DNA of 64,000 nt from Kushneria indalinina DSM 14324. GTDB lineage: Bacteria; Pseudomonadota; Gammaproteobacteria; Pseudomonadales; Halomonadaceae. The DNA lies in the NCBI RefSeq assembly GCF_003385845.1, contig NZ_QRDJ01000007.1, forward strand, positions 890,474 to 954,473, read 5' to 3'. Both the position numbers and the translations under genes were made by a program. Each line of letters opens with the position of its first letter. Position 1 is the stretch's first letter. Of this stretch, positions 17,754 through 26,646 are shown in pieces. The notes beneath the pieces were generated by a model. It made no database searches and was not told the DNA's origin. It was given only the letters and a program-made list of their open reading frames with translations.

Positions 17754-18521
17754 TCAACGAGACGCTGCATGAAGCGTCATGACCTCATCGAGAATCTGCT
17801 CAAAGGCGCGGGCGTCGTGCACGAAACGCCCCAGAAACATGCCCTGAACGCTGCCTTCAAGACGTGACAACAGCCCCGGACCGGCGCTGCCGCCATAGAT
17901 GACGCACCCGCCGCCGTGGCCGTCCAGATACGCCTGAAGCTTCATGCAGACGGCGCTGATGTGCTCGCTTGAGGCTGGCTGGCTGGCGCCAATCGCCCAG
18001 TGGGGCTCATAGGCCACGATCAGGTCGGCTTCCCGGGGGTGCGGGGTCTCGGCCAGCGCACTTTCCATCTGTCGGATGCACTCGCTGGCGGCTGCCTCCG
18101 GGTCACCTTCCTCACCCTCGCCGACACACAGCACCGGCGAGAGCCCGTGCGTCATGGCCAGCGCGGTCTTGGCGGCAACCAGCGTCTCATCTTCATGAAA
18201 GTGACGACGGCGTTCGGCATGACCGATCTCGACGCAGCGACAGCCCATCTCGGCGAGCATGGCGGCGCTGACCTCGCCGGTCCAGGCGCCGGGGGGCTGG
18301 TCGGACAGGTTCTGCGCCCCGATGCGGATATCGGTGCCGCGCACCATCTCCAGCACCGGCGCCAGGGTCGGAAACGAGGGCATGATGAAAAGCGCTGCAT
18401 GCCCCTGCGTCACGGCAGGATGTCGACGGGCGATATCCGTTACCTGACGACACCAGTCCAGCGTCTGCTGATAGCCGAAATACATCTTGAGGCTGGTGCC
18501 GATAAGCAGGGGCGCAGTCAT
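17754..18521 (-). CDS. lerI: TpiA-like L-erythrulose-1-phosphate isomerase (EryH/LerI type)
   Basis: 255-residue TIM barrel. The opening is GTSLKM rather than the GNWKMN of glycolytic TpiA; GTS-x-KM and GAWTGEVS are as in Brucella EryH and related tetrulose-phosphate isomerases. Catalytic residues are kept: Lys12, His101 (GHAERR) and Glu173 (AYEPHWAIG). In the EryH/LerI family it isomerises L-erythrulose 1-phosphate (L-3-tetrulose 4-phosphate) to D-erythrulose 4-phosphate. It follows the DhaK-DhaL kinase gene by about 30 bp on the same strand, giving an operon of kinase plus isomerase. A glycolytic role cannot be excluded from sequence alone but fits the context less well. Confidence 0.8.
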   Translation of the reverse strand: MTAPLLIGTSLKMYFGYQQTLDWCRQVTDIARRHPAVTQGHAALFIMPSFPTLAPVLEMVRGTDIRIGAQNLSDQPPGAWTGEVSAAMLAEMGCRCVEIGHAERRRHFHEDETLVAAKTALAMTHGLSPVLCVGEGEEGDPEAAASECIRQMESALAETPHPREADLIVAYEPHWAIGASQPASSEHISAVCMKLQAYLDGHGGGCVIYGGSAGPGLLSRLEGSVQGMFLGRFVHDARAFEQILDEVMTLHAASR

Positions 18522-18554
18522 GTCTCTCTCCTGGGGCAGACCGTTGAGAATGAA

Positions 18555-20270
18555 TTACAGCACATCCACGACGGCGCGGATGATCATGGACAGCGACACG
18601 GCGCCGGCATCCGGGGTGCCCTTGCTCTTTTCTGCCAGCGGGCGGGCGCGGCCGATCTTCGGCACGAGATCAGCGGTGTCTTGCGCAGCCTGTTCGGCGC
18701 GCTCGGCGCCGGCCTGCCAGGCGGTTTTCAGATCATCGCCGGCCTCGACCCGCTCGCTGAGCACCTCACTGAAGGGCACCAGCACATCGATCAGTGTCTT
18801 GTCACCGACCTTCGCCTTGCCAAAGTGCATGATGTTGTCGCGGGCATCCCGGACGCCCTGGGCAATGCGTGCAGCATCCGGCTTTTGCTCGTCGCCGATG
18901 GCCATCGCCAGCGAGTGCAGCGCCGCGCCCCAGATGGCCCCTGACGTGCCGCCGGCTCGATCGGCCCAGGCGTCACCCGCCATGCGCAGCAGCGAACCGG
19001 CGCCGGCGCCGCGCTCCTTCACTTCGCGACCCTTTTCCAGCGCTGCCTTGCCGCCGCGGGCCATGCCGATGCCGTGATCGCCGTCACCGGCCACGGCATC
19101 AATACGCCCGAACTCTTCTTCGTTGTCCTCGATGACCTTATAGGTGGCCTCAAGCGCGGCAAGCACCTTTTCGGCCGCTTCCTGCGACTCGCTGGTGGCC
19201 TCGGGGATGGCGTCCGGGTCGGGAATGTCGAGCTCGGCCGCGTCGAGCTGCTCGGCGCTGACCACGCTGCCCTTGCTGTAGGCGGGCGTATCGCAGGGGG
19301 CGGCCCAGAACTTCTCGAGCTCCTCGTCGAGCCAGAACAGTGTCAATGAGGCGCCGGCCATGTCGAGGCTGGTCACCAGTTCGCCCACCTCGGGTTCGAC
19401 AATCTCGAGTCCGGCATCCTTTAACAGCTGATTGACGCGGCGATAGACGACGAACAGCTCTTCATACTTGACGGTGCCCAGACCGTTGAGCAGCACCGAA
19501 GCCCGCGCGCCCTTTGCACTTTTCACGCCTTCAGGCAGCTCTTCCAGCAGCCGCTTGACCAGCAGCTCTGCCAGTTCATCGGCACTCGGGATATCCTGTT
19601 CGCTGATACCGGGCTCACCGTGAATGCCAAGGCCGACGGCCATCTTGCCTTCCGGCACATGGAAGAGGGCGTCGTCGGCGCCGGGCAGGGTGCAGCCGTC
19701 AAAGGCCACGCCGAAGGAACGGGTCCGCAGGTTGGCGGCTTCTGCCGCGCGCACCACCTCTTCAAGCGAATAGCCGGCTTCGGCGGCGGCCGAGGCAATC
19801 TTGAACACGGTCAGGTCGCCGGCAATGCCGCGACGCTTTTGAATCTCTTCAAGGCTGGCGCTGGAGACGTCATCGATGACCTTGACCATCTCGCAGGGAA
19901 TGCCCTCGCTGATCAGGCGATCGCGGGCCTGACCAAAATGAAGCACGTCGCCGGCATAGTTGCCGTAGCTCAGCAGCACGCCGGCACCGTTGTTGGCGGC
20001 GCGGGCGACCGAATAAATCTGCTGGGCAGAAGGCGAGGCAAACAGGTTGCCCATCGCGGCACCGTGGGCCAGCCCCTGGCCGACCAGGCCGCAAAAGGCG
20101 GGGTAGTGGCCGGAGCCGCCACCGATGACCACCGCGACGGTGTTCGGCTCGCTTTTCGTGCTACGGATAACGCCGCCGGGCACCTGGCGTACCCGATGGG
20201 AATGAGCGGCCACAAAGCCTTCGGTGGCTTCGTCGACAAAGGCAACGGGGTCGTTGAAAAGGCGTGTCAT
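18555..20270 (-). CDS. lerK: Fused DhaK-DhaL kinase, probable erythrulose kinase
   Basis: 571 residues from ATG 20270. The DhaK half (about residues 1-330) has GGGSGHYPAFCGLVGQGL and the substrate-binding His217 in GLGIHGEPG, which forms a hemiaminal with the keto group of the sugar. The DhaL half (about 370-571) has AGDGDHGIGMARGG for Mg-ATP and GGTSGAIWGA. Single-chain ATP-dependent members phosphorylate dihydroxyacetone or tetruloses. Linkage to the LerI-like and DerI-like isomerases and to an EltD-like dehydrogenase points to erythrulose. Whether it prefers L- (LerK, 1-phosphate) or D-erythrulose (DerK, 4-phosphate) cannot be read from sequence; the neighbouring LerI suggests L. Confidence 0.8.
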   Translation of the reverse strand: MTRLFNDPVAFVDEATEGFVAAHSHRVRQVPGGVIRSTKSEPNTVAVVIGGGSGHYPAFCGLVGQGLAHGAAMGNLFASPSAQQIYSVARAANNGAGVLLSYGNYAGDVLHFGQARDRLISEGIPCEMVKVIDDVSSASLEEIQKRRGIAGDLTVFKIASAAAEAGYSLEEVVRAAEAANLRTRSFGVAFDGCTLPGADDALFHVPEGKMAVGLGIHGEPGISEQDIPSADELAELLVKRLLEELPEGVKSAKGARASVLLNGLGTVKYEELFVVYRRVNQLLKDAGLEIVEPEVGELVTSLDMAGASLTLFWLDEELEKFWAAPCDTPAYSKGSVVSAEQLDAAELDIPDPDAIPEATSESQEAAEKVLAALEATYKVIEDNEEEFGRIDAVAGDGDHGIGMARGGKAALEKGREVKERGAGAGSLLRMAGDAWADRAGGTSGAIWGAALHSLAMAIGDEQKPDAARIAQGVRDARDNIMHFGKAKVGDKTLIDVLVPFSEVLSERVEAGDDLKTAWQAGAERAEQAAQDTADLVPKIGRARPLAEKSKGTPDAGAVSLSMIIRAVVDVL

Positions 20271-20683
20271 GACGGGCGTACTCCTGATGAGGCGACAATG
20301 ATCCGGCACCGGGTACGACCTGTCGGCTCATGCAGGCCGTTCGGTGCCTCTCTCCCCTTCGGATGTGCGTTACACCCGAACAGGAAATTGTCAGAACGAT
20401 AATATGATCCTGACATGTACATTTGTTAAGAATATTCAGGTTATATTAGCGCCGTGTCGCGTCTCTTCGCATGAGACTTTGGTTCTATGATCGCCTTTTG
20501 CAGAGCAGATCTCCGGTTATTTTTTGGTAGACAGATGATATTGTTGACTTTTAAATACAGTTTCTCTGTTCGGGCCGGGCGATCTACAATATTTTTCATA
20601 TGAATACGCTTTGTTCATATGATCGGTGAGGCGTAATCTAGGCAGTGTCAACGTATAAGGGTGATCAATCACCGGGAGAGATC
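20271..20683. other. Divergent control region between the kinase and RpiB-like genes
   Basis: 413 bases without a gene, AT-rich in the middle. On the minus strand TTAACA and CATATT with a 17-bp spacer (about 20402-20433) form a candidate promoter for the kinase. On the plus strand TACAAT at 20585-20590 is a candidate -10 for the RpiB-like gene. TTCATATGA repeats follow it directly. Confidence 0.45.
20595..20625 (+). promoter_or_regulatory. Candidate SorC-family operator (paired TTCATATGA repeats)
   Basis: TTCATATGAA (20595-20604) and TTCATATGAT (20614-20623) lie 19 bp apart, immediately after the candidate -10. A related TCATATTATCG is on the minus strand at 20397-20407 inside the divergent kinase promoter. 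Repeated sites on both sides of a divergent promoter fit control by the SorC-type regulator encoded 0.7 kb away. Assignment is inference. Confidence 0.35.
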
Positions 20684-21169
20684 ATGACAGCAGAAACCAA
20701 AAAGCTTCGGGTCGCACTGGGTTGCGATGAAGCCGCTTATGACATGAAGCAGGCCATGGTGGAGCACGTCCGCTCGCTGGGTCACGAGGTCGAAGACTTC
20801 GGTACCTACGATGCCGAGCCGGTGCTTTATCCCGATATCGCCTTTGCCGCGGCCCACGCCGTCAAGGACGGCAAGGTTGATCGTGCCATCCTGATCTGCG
20901 GTACCGGCATTGGCGTTGCCATCTCGGCCAACAAGGTGCCGGGCATCCGTGCCGCGCAGGCGCACGATACCTATTCCGCCGAGCGGGCGCGCAAGAGCAA
21001 CGACGCCCAGATCCTGACCATGGGTGCACGCGTGATCGGTGTGGAACTGGCCAAGAAAATCGCCGAATCCTTTCTGGAAAGCGAATTCAGCGGCGGCGGT
21101 TCGCAGGCCAAGGTAGATCGTATCAACGAATACGAGCGTGGCCTGAGCAGCGACAGCGCCAACGGCTGA
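20684..21169 (+). CDS. derI: RpiB-like D-erythrulose-4-phosphate isomerase (EryI/DerI type)
   Basis: 161 residues from ATG 20684 (GGGAGAG upstream). The RpiB/LacAB catalytic residues are Cys72 in ILICGTGIGV and His94 in QAHDTYSAERA. The block CGTGIG...ISANKVPGIRAA...HDTYSAERA is essentially that of Brucella EryI and DerI enzymes rather than ribose-5-phosphate isomerase B. In that role it converts D-erythrulose 4-phosphate to D-erythrose 4-phosphate, the last step before transketolase. Divergent from the kinase-isomerase operon and upstream of the SorC regulator. Confidence 0.85.
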   Translation: MTAETKKLRVALGCDEAAYDMKQAMVEHVRSLGHEVEDFGTYDAEPVLYPDIAFAAAHAVKDGKVDRAILICGTGIGVAISANKVPGIRAAQAHDTYSAERARKSNDAQILTMGARVIGVELAKKIAESFLESEFSGGGSQAKVDRINEYERGLSSDSANG

Positions 21170-21246
21170 GACGCGCCCGGCCGACAATATCCTGACCCGG
21201 ATGCACTTCCGGCGCTAACCGGCAGGCGAGGGGTTGAATGACGCAG

Positions 21247-21272
21247 CGGCGCATCTCATGATGCGCCGTTTT
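21247..21272 (+). terminator. Terminator after the RpiB-like gene
   Basis: A perfect 9-bp stem (21247-21255 with 21260-21268), TCAT loop and TTTT tail. It separates the isomerase from the SorC regulator, suggesting that the regulator has its own promoter or depends on read-through. Confidence 0.7.
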
Positions 21273-21334
21273 CATATTGACGCCCTGATTGGCCGCACCT
21301 GGCAGGGCAGGACCCCTTTTGGGAGCAGTATCTG

Positions 21335-22315
21335 ATGAGTGAGCGTGCCGATCCCGATATCGCGCTGATGACCGAGATTGCCAGCCTGTACTACATGCAC
21401 GGCGAGACCCAGGAGGCGATCGCCGGGCGAATGGGCATGTCGCGCATCAAGGTCGGGCGCATGCTCAAGCGCGCGCAGGCCGAAGGCATCGTCGATGTGC
21501 GGGTCCGCCACCACCCCTCGGTGGCCGCCGAGATCGAGCAGGCGCTGATTCGTCGCTTCGGCATCCGTCGGGCGCTGATCGCGCTGGACTGCGCCGATGC
21601 CGAACAGCAGCGCCACGAAGTCTCGAGTCTGGTGGCCGATCACCTGTCGAGAACGCTGGAAGACGGCACCATGGTGGCGGTCGGCATGGGGCGCAACGTC
21701 GGTACCGTGGCCGACAACGTCTTCACCCAGCGCACCCGGCAGTGCTCATTCATCTGCGCCATCGGCGGCTCGCTGCGCGCCGGGGAGTACATGAATCCTG
21801 ATCATATCTGTCGACGGCTGGCGGCGAAGTTCGGCGGTGAGAGTGAAACGCTTTATGCCCCGGCCATGGTCGCCAGCGCCGAGCTGCGCGATGCCATGCT
21901 GGACAACCCGACCGTGCGTCAGACGCTGGATCGTGCCCGACGGGCCGATATCGCCATGATCGGCGTGGGCGATCTATCAGAAGACAGCAACATGGTGCGC
22001 ATGGGCTGGTTCTCGCCCTCGGAGATTGCCGAGGCGCGCCTGTCCGGCACCGTCGGGGACATGATGGGCTATGACTTCATCGACCTGAACGGCAATGCCT
22101 CCACCACCCCCATGCAGGGCCGCGTGATCGGGCTGACCATCCCGGATCTGGCGCGCATTCCCGAGGTGATCGCGATCGCCAGCGAGAGCACCAAGGCCGC
22201 CGGTATCCTGGGGGCGCTGCGCACCGGCGTCATTGATGTGCTGGCGACCAGTGCCACCAATGCCCATACCCTTCTGCATCTGGATGAGGCGACCCGCATC
22301 AACGACGAGGGATAA
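21335..22315 (+). CDS. SorC-family transcriptional regulator of the tetritol genes
   Basis: 326 residues. N-terminal helix-turn-helix: ASLYYMHGETQEAIAGRMGMSRIKVGRMLKRA (about residues 12-45). The C-terminal sugar-phosphate-sensing domain has VAVGMGRNVGTVAD, the family's ligand-loop region, and IGVGDLSEDSNMVRMGWFS. Relatives include EryD, which represses erythritol genes and is relieved by a pathway intermediate. GGGAGCAG precedes the ATG. Control of the neighbouring isomerase/kinase genes is inferred from position. Confidence 0.85.
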   Translation: MSERADPDIALMTEIASLYYMHGETQEAIAGRMGMSRIKVGRMLKRAQAEGIVDVRVRHHPSVAAEIEQALIRRFGIRRALIALDCADAEQQRHEVSSLVADHLSRTLEDGTMVAVGMGRNVGTVADNVFTQRTRQCSFICAIGGSLRAGEYMNPDHICRRLAAKFGGESETLYAPAMVASAELRDAMLDNPTVRQTLDRARRADIAMIGVGDLSEDSNMVRMGWFSPSEIAEARLSGTVGDMMGYDFIDLNGNASTTPMQGRVIGLTIPDLARIPEVIAIASESTKAAGILGALRTGVIDVLATSATNAHTLLHLDEATRINDEG

Positions 22316-22639
22316 GCCCTTGTCCGCGCCGTCACCGTTTCCCCTTTCTACTGCCGGGCCTGCCCCCGGCGCCCGCCGAGATCGTCTCTGCAATGACGCC
22401 CTGAGGGTGCGATAACCCCTGACACCCGACTACATCACCCGCGTCTTTGGTCTTAGGTTCCATTTCAAGGCCTAAAAACGTTCGCTTTTTCAAAGGTTTG
22501 CGGAGTGCGGCGAAAGTCTCACAGGGTTCTTTGTTGACTGTTAACAATGAATCCGAATACTGCAGTAACAGAGCCGGCCGGGGCGTTCGATGATTCAGGG
22601 AGCTGCGGCCCGATCCTTTCAATCGTCAGGAGAGAGACC
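22316..22639. other. Intergenic region before the TRAP operon
   Basis: 324 bases with no gene beyond a weak upstream in-frame extension of the binding protein. It carries the first GntR-type operator (22531-22547) and must hold the TRAP operon promoter. Confidence 0.5.
22531..22547 (+). promoter_or_regulatory. GntR-type operator, copy 1 (TRAP operon)
   Basis: TTGTTGACTGTTAACAA, a near-perfect 17-bp palindrome 93 bp upstream of the TRAP binding-protein start. The identical sequence in reverse orientation occurs before the isomerase/SDR operon, and a one-base-pair-symmetric variant before the GntR gene. Confidence 0.8.
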
Positions 22640-23713
22640 ATGAAAGATGTCGTACAGACGCAGAGCCCGGCAGTCCGGCAGGGCCGAAAGCATGGTTTGA
22701 GAGCGGCAATGCTACTGAGCACGGGGCTGGTGGCCGCGGCGATGGCCGGGATGGTACAGGCGCAGACGCTGGTGCTGGGGCATGGCGCGGCCCCCGGCAA
22801 CCCTCGTTCGCTGGCCGCCGATCGCATGGCCGAGCTGGCCTCACAATACAGCGATGGTGATCTCGAGCTGCGCATTCAGGGGTCTGAACAGCTGGGATCG
22901 GATGTGCAGATGCTGCAGCAGACCCAGAGCGGCGCGATCGGTCTGACCGCCAACAGTCAGGGGTCGCTGGCCTCCATCGTTCCCAAGGCCAACGTGTTCG
23001 GCCTGCCGTTTCTGTTTGATTCCCCGCAGGCGGCCTGGGAAGTCGCGGACGGCCCGATCGGTGATGAAGTGGCCCAACAGGCCGAAGAGCGCGGCCTGAA
23101 GGTTCTGGCCTGGTGGGACAATGGACTGCGCCAGTTCACCAATAACGAGCGTCCGATCGAGTCTCCCTCGGATCTCGAGGGCCTCAAGATGCGTACCTCT
23201 CAGGACGCGGTGACCATTGATACCCTGCGAACCCTGGGCGCCAACCCGACCCCGATGGCTTTCGGCGAGCTCTACGTGGCGCTCAAGCAGGGCACGGTGG
23301 ATGGTCAGGAAAACCCGGTGGTCAACATCATGTCCTCTCATCTTGAAGAAGTGCAGCAGTATCTGTCGCTGTCCGACTACCGCTACGAAACCACACCAAT
23401 CGTGATCGGTATGCCGACCTGGCAGCGTCTCTCCGAAGAGAACCGGCAGGCACTGCAGCAGGCCGCCCGGGAGGCCGGTGACTTTCAGCGTCAGACGCTG
23501 ATCGAGCAGACCGACAATCTGCTCGCCGAGCTGCGCGACAACGGTGCCATGGAGATCAATACCGTGGATACCGATGCCTTCCGTGAAGCCACGAAGCCGG
23601 TTTATGACACCTGGCAGGACAAGCTGGGCGATATCGTCGAGCGTACTCGCGAAGCAGCCGACGAGGCCAACCAGGCCCATCAGGCCACCACCGGCGGGGC
23701 GTCCGCGTCCTGA
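22640..23713 (+). CDS. TRAP transporter substrate-binding protein (DctP family)
   Basis: 357 residues from ATG 22640 (AGGAGAG upstream). After a basic leader, the signal peptide ends at MVQAQ. DctP features are clear: LGHGAAPGNPRSLAADRMAELASQ, the conserved region LKMRTSQDAVTIDTLRTLGANPTPM with the Arg that usually binds a carboxylate, and GELYVALKQGTVDGQENP. The conserved Arg suggests an organic or sugar acid as ligand, though some DctP proteins bind other compounds. First gene of the TRAP operon, under a GntR-type operator. Confidence 0.88.
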   Translation: MKDVVQTQSPAVRQGRKHGLRAAMLLSTGLVAAAMAGMVQAQTLVLGHGAAPGNPRSLAADRMAELASQYSDGDLELRIQGSEQLGSDVQMLQQTQSGAIGLTANSQGSLASIVPKANVFGLPFLFDSPQAAWEVADGPIGDEVAQQAEERGLKVLAWWDNGLRQFTNNERPIESPSDLEGLKMRTSQDAVTIDTLRTLGANPTPMAFGELYVALKQGTVDGQENPVVNIMSSHLEEVQQYLSLSDYRYETTPIVIGMPTWQRLSEENRQALQQAAREAGDFQRQTLIEQTDNLLAELRDNGAMEINTVDTDAFREATKPVYDTWQDKLGDIVERTREAADEANQAHQATTGGASAS

Positions 23714-23722
23714 TGATCGGCT

Positions 23723-23746
23723 CGGACCCGGGAACCCCCGGGTCCG
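23723..23746 (+). other. Intercistronic hairpin between TRAP binding-protein and small-subunit genes
   Basis: A perfect 10-bp stem (23723-23732 with 23737-23746) with AACC loop and no T-run. Such hairpins after binding-protein genes often protect the 3' end of the message and let the binding protein outnumber the membrane subunits. Role inferred. Confidence 0.5.
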
Positions 23747-23803
23747 AAACCGGATCCATGCCCTGCAGGGGCGGCGCCAGCGCCTGATGTGATGGAGAGG
23801 ACA

Positions 23804-24361
23804 ATGAGCCAGGAACATGACGCAATGAAAGCAGACAACCGCTCCCCGGCATCGTCGCTGTCGCGATGGCTGGATCGTGGCCGGGAGCTGTTTTATGCCA
23901 TTGGCAGCACAGTGGTGGTGATCACCACGGCGGTGATCGGCATCACCTTGATGGCAGGTGTCATCGTGCGCTATTTCCTGGCTGGCTCGCTGGCCTGGGG
24001 CAACGAGCTGCCGGTAATTCTTTTTCCATGGCTGATCATGGGGGGCGTGGTCATGGCGGCGGCACGTCATCAGCATCTGGGGGTGGATTTTTTTGTCCGC
24101 AAGCTGTCACCTGGGGCGGCACGGGCGATGATGGTCGTGGTGCGCCTGATGGTGGTCGCATTGATGGTACTGCTGATCCAGCAGTCATCGGTGCTGCTGC
24201 AGTACATGCAGTATCAGACCACGCCAGTGCTGGGCTGGTCCGCTACCTGGGCCTTCTATAGCCTGCCATTGGGCGCCGGCGGCGTGCTGCTGCTGGCCAT
24301 TATCGATCTGATCGGGCTTGCCAGTGGTAGCGAAGCCCCCATCAAGGAGCTCACCCCATGA
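23804..24361 (+). CDS. TRAP transporter small membrane subunit (DctQ family)
   Basis: 185 residues from ATG 23804 (GGAGAGGA upstream). Four hydrophobic helices: about residues 30-55, 65-85, 103-125 and 145-170. The motif LAWGNELPVILFPWLIMGGVVMAAARHQHLGVDF is diagnostic for DctQ. Its stop overlaps the large-subunit start by ATGA. It joins the binding protein and the DctM channel. Confidence 0.88.
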   Translation: MSQEHDAMKADNRSPASSLSRWLDRGRELFYAIGSTVVVITTAVIGITLMAGVIVRYFLAGSLAWGNELPVILFPWLIMGGVVMAAARHQHLGVDFFVRKLSPGAARAMMVVVRLMVVALMVLLIQQSSVLLQYMQYQTTPVLGWSATWAFYSLPLGAGGVLLLAIIDLIGLASGSEAPIKELTP

Positions 24362-25617
24362 CGGTCATTGCCCTGCCACTGTTTCTGCTGTTGCTGGCCA
24401 TGGCACTGCCGATTGGCTATGCCCTGCTGGGAGCGAGCAGTATCGGTATCGCCCTGAGCGGCAGCTATCCGCTGTCGATTGCTGCGCAGCGTTTTTTCGA
24501 TGCCACGCAAAGCTCGCTGCTGCTGGCGATTCCCTTCTTTATCCTGGCCGGTGAGCTGTTGATCGCCGGCACCCTGGGTCAGCGCATCATTCATTTCGCC
24601 GGCATTCTGGTCGGGCGAGTACGTGGCGCGCTGGGACAGGTGAGCGTGGTGACCTCGATGCTTTTTGCCGGTGTGTCGGGCTCGGCCGTGGCAGACGCTT
24701 CGGCGCTCGGTTCGGTGCTGATCCCCTGGCAAAAGCGCGAAGGCTATCCGGCCCCCTTTGCCGCGGCCGTCAATTCGGCCAGCTCGGTGATCGGCGTGAT
24801 CATCCCGCCGTCGATTCCATTGATCATCTATTCAAGCGTCTCTCAGGTCTCGGTGGGCGCACTCTTTCTGGCCGGCATCATCCCGGGGCTGATCTTCGGC
24901 GGTGCGAGCCTGGTGGCCGTCTACCTGATCGCCCGGCGTGGCAACTTTCCGCGCAGCGACCAGCCGTTTGCGATCGGGCCGGTCATCCGTGGTTTTTTCG
25001 CCTCGCTGCCGGCGCTGTTGATGCCGGTGATTATCCTGGGCGCATTGATCGGTGGTATCGCCACACCCACCGAGATCAGTGTGATTGCGGTGTTCTATGC
25101 GCTGGTGGTGCGCGTGTGCTATCGCGATCTGACGCCACGCGGGCTGCTCGGTTCGGTGCTGAGCGCCGGCCAGGCCACCGGTGCGGTACTGCTTCTGATC
25201 ATGGCGTCGTCGGTACTGGGGTGGGTCATGACCGTGGATCAGCTGCCTTCCCGGCTGGTGGACTTCATCAATGAACTGGGCCTGGCCGATGTACTGGTGA
25301 TCGTGTTCATGAATCTGCTGATGCTGTTGGTCGGTGCCGTGATCGACATGACACCGGCCATTCTGCTGCTGGCGCCGATCATGATCCCGCTGGCCGAGTC
25401 GATCGACATGAGCCTGATTCAGTTGGGCATCATGATGGTGCTCAACCTGGCGATCGGACTGTTTACGCCGCCGGTAGGGACCACGCTGTTCATCTCCTCC
25501 TCGATTGCGGGCGTGCGTATCGAGCAGACCGCCAGGGCACTGGTGCCGTTTTATATCTTTGCACTGCTGGTGCTGGTGCTGGTGAGCTACGTGCCGGCGC
25601 TGTTCCCGGCGGGTTGA
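24358..25617 (+). CDS. TRAP transporter large membrane subunit (DctM family)
   Basis: 419 residues with about 12 hydrophobic helices. Family markers: SSLLLAIPFFILAGELLIAG, VTSMLFAGVSGSAVADASALGSVLIP, IIPPSIPLIIYSS and the C-terminal NLAIGLFTPPVGTTLFISSSIAG. It carries out sodium-coupled uptake of the ligand delivered by the binding protein. Translationally coupled to the DctQ gene. Confidence 0.92.
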   Translation: MTVIALPLFLLLLAMALPIGYALLGASSIGIALSGSYPLSIAAQRFFDATQSSLLLAIPFFILAGELLIAGTLGQRIIHFAGILVGRVRGALGQVSVVTSMLFAGVSGSAVADASALGSVLIPWQKREGYPAPFAAAVNSASSVIGVIIPPSIPLIIYSSVSQVSVGALFLAGIIPGLIFGGASLVAVYLIARRGNFPRSDQPFAIGPVIRGFFASLPALLMPVIILGALIGGIATPTEISVIAVFYALVVRVCYRDLTPRGLLGSVLSAGQATGAVLLLIMASSVLGWVMTVDQLPSRLVDFINELGLADVLVIVFMNLLMLLVGAVIDMTPAILLLAPIMIPLAESIDMSLIQLGIMMVLNLAIGLFTPPVGTTLFISSSIAGVRIEQTARALVPFYIFALLVLVLVSYVPALFPAG

Positions 25618-25669
25618 TACAGGGCGCGGCTTGCCGACAGTAAGCCGCGCCAAAATTTGTCCGTTTCCA

Positions 25670-25686
25670 TTGTTAACAGTCAACAA
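25670..25686 (+). promoter_or_regulatory. GntR-type operator, copy 2 (isomerase/SDR operon)
   Basis: TTGTTAACAGTCAACAA, the exact reverse complement of copy 1, 45 bp before the start of the TIM-barrel gene. It implies an independent, co-regulated promoter inside the gene cluster. Confidence 0.8.
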
Positions 25687-25730
25687 AAGGGAGGCCGCAT
25701 GTGGGGTCATCGTCTTCTGGAGGATCTGTC

Positions 25731-26603
25731 ATGAACGCCACGTTACCCAGCGCTGAACAGATGCGCGATATCGGGATGGCCGTCAGTACTGCCGCATGGG
25801 ATGGCTACGACTGGCCCGATGTCTTCGCCTCAATGGCGCGGCTCAATATTGCCGATGTTGAGCTGGCCTTCATCAAGGGCTACGTCAACGAATTTACCGA
25901 TGCCGATCTCAACACCGAGCTGGCGGAGAAGCTGCGCGAACTGATGGCCCAACACGGACAGCGCTGCACGGTGCTTTCAGCGCATATCGACCTCGGCGAG
26001 CCAGGAGCGGCCGAAAGCATGGCGGTGCGCATCCGCTTCGCGGCTGCCCTGGGGGCGCGCTATCTGATCTCCAATGCCGCGAGTCTTGCCGGACGCGACA
26101 ATTTCGAGCAGGGGCTCGATCACATGATGGCCGCCGCGCGCGAGGCGGGCATCAAACTGCTGTTCGAAAACCCCGGCGATGGCAGCGACAACCTGATCAA
26201 TCAGGCCAGTGAACTACCAGGGCTGCTGGAGCGGCTCGATACCTCCGCTACGGGCATCAACTACGACCCGGGCAATCTGATATCGCATCGCCCCGCGCTG
26301 TCGCCGGTCGAGGATGCGCTCGAGGCGATACCCTTGAGTGATCACCTGCACCTCAAGGCGGTCAGCCGCCAGTCCGGTGGTTATCACTTCGATGCGCTGG
26401 GGACCGGTGACATCGACTATGCGCCCATCGTTGCGGCGCTGGCAGCGCGCGGGCTGCCCTTCAGCCTGGAACTGCCTTTCCGGCTGCGGCGTGATGAAAA
26501 CGCCCAGCCCGACAAACGGCCCGAACCACTGCCGCTCGAGGAGATCGAGAACGGTGTGGCCGAGTCTCTGCACTGGATGGCACAGCACCATCCGGGCCTG
26601 TAA
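25731..26603 (+). CDS. TIM-barrel sugar (phosphate) isomerase/epimerase-like protein
   Basis: 290 residues from ATG 25731 (GGAGG upstream). The fold is the AP-endonuclease-2-like TIM barrel: metal-ligand candidates are Glu in DVELAFIKG, Glu in KLLFENPGDG, Asp in GINYDPGNL with His in SDHLHLKAV, and Glu in PFSLELPF. Relatives include xylose-isomerase-like epimerases, hydroxypyruvate isomerase and tagatose 3-epimerase. It pairs with an SDR 44 bp downstream and shares its operator with the TRAP operon, so it probably acts on the TRAP substrate or its oxidised product. The exact reaction is unknown. Confidence 0.75.
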   Translation: MNATLPSAEQMRDIGMAVSTAAWDGYDWPDVFASMARLNIADVELAFIKGYVNEFTDADLNTELAEKLRELMAQHGQRCTVLSAHIDLGEPGAAESMAVRIRFAAALGARYLISNAASLAGRDNFEQGLDHMMAAAREAGIKLLFENPGDGSDNLINQASELPGLLERLDTSATGINYDPGNLISHRPALSPVEDALEAIPLSDHLHLKAVSRQSGGYHFDALGTGDIDYAPIVAALAARGLPFSLELPFRLRRDENAQPDKRPEPLPLEEIENGVAESLHWMAQHHPGL

Positions 26604-26646
26604 TCACCTGTGGTAATCCACTTTTAACCTTCTCGGGGAGTAGATC

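Noticed and set aside
17754..18521. Housekeeping glycolytic triosephosphate isomerase
   Set aside because: GTSLKM instead of GNWKMN, an EryH-like GAWTGEVS, and operon linkage to a DhaK-DhaL kinase favour the tetrulose-phosphate isomerase. Not fully excluded.
18555..20270. Plain dihydroxyacetone kinase for glycerol use with GldA
   Set aside because: gldA is 24 kb away under a separate promoter, while two tetrulose-phosphate isomerases are adjacent. Some side activity on dihydroxyacetone remains likely.
22841..24076. Long minus-strand open frame opposite the TRAP genes
   Set aside because: Shadow of clear dctP and dctQ coding sequence, no ribosome site, no family resemblance.
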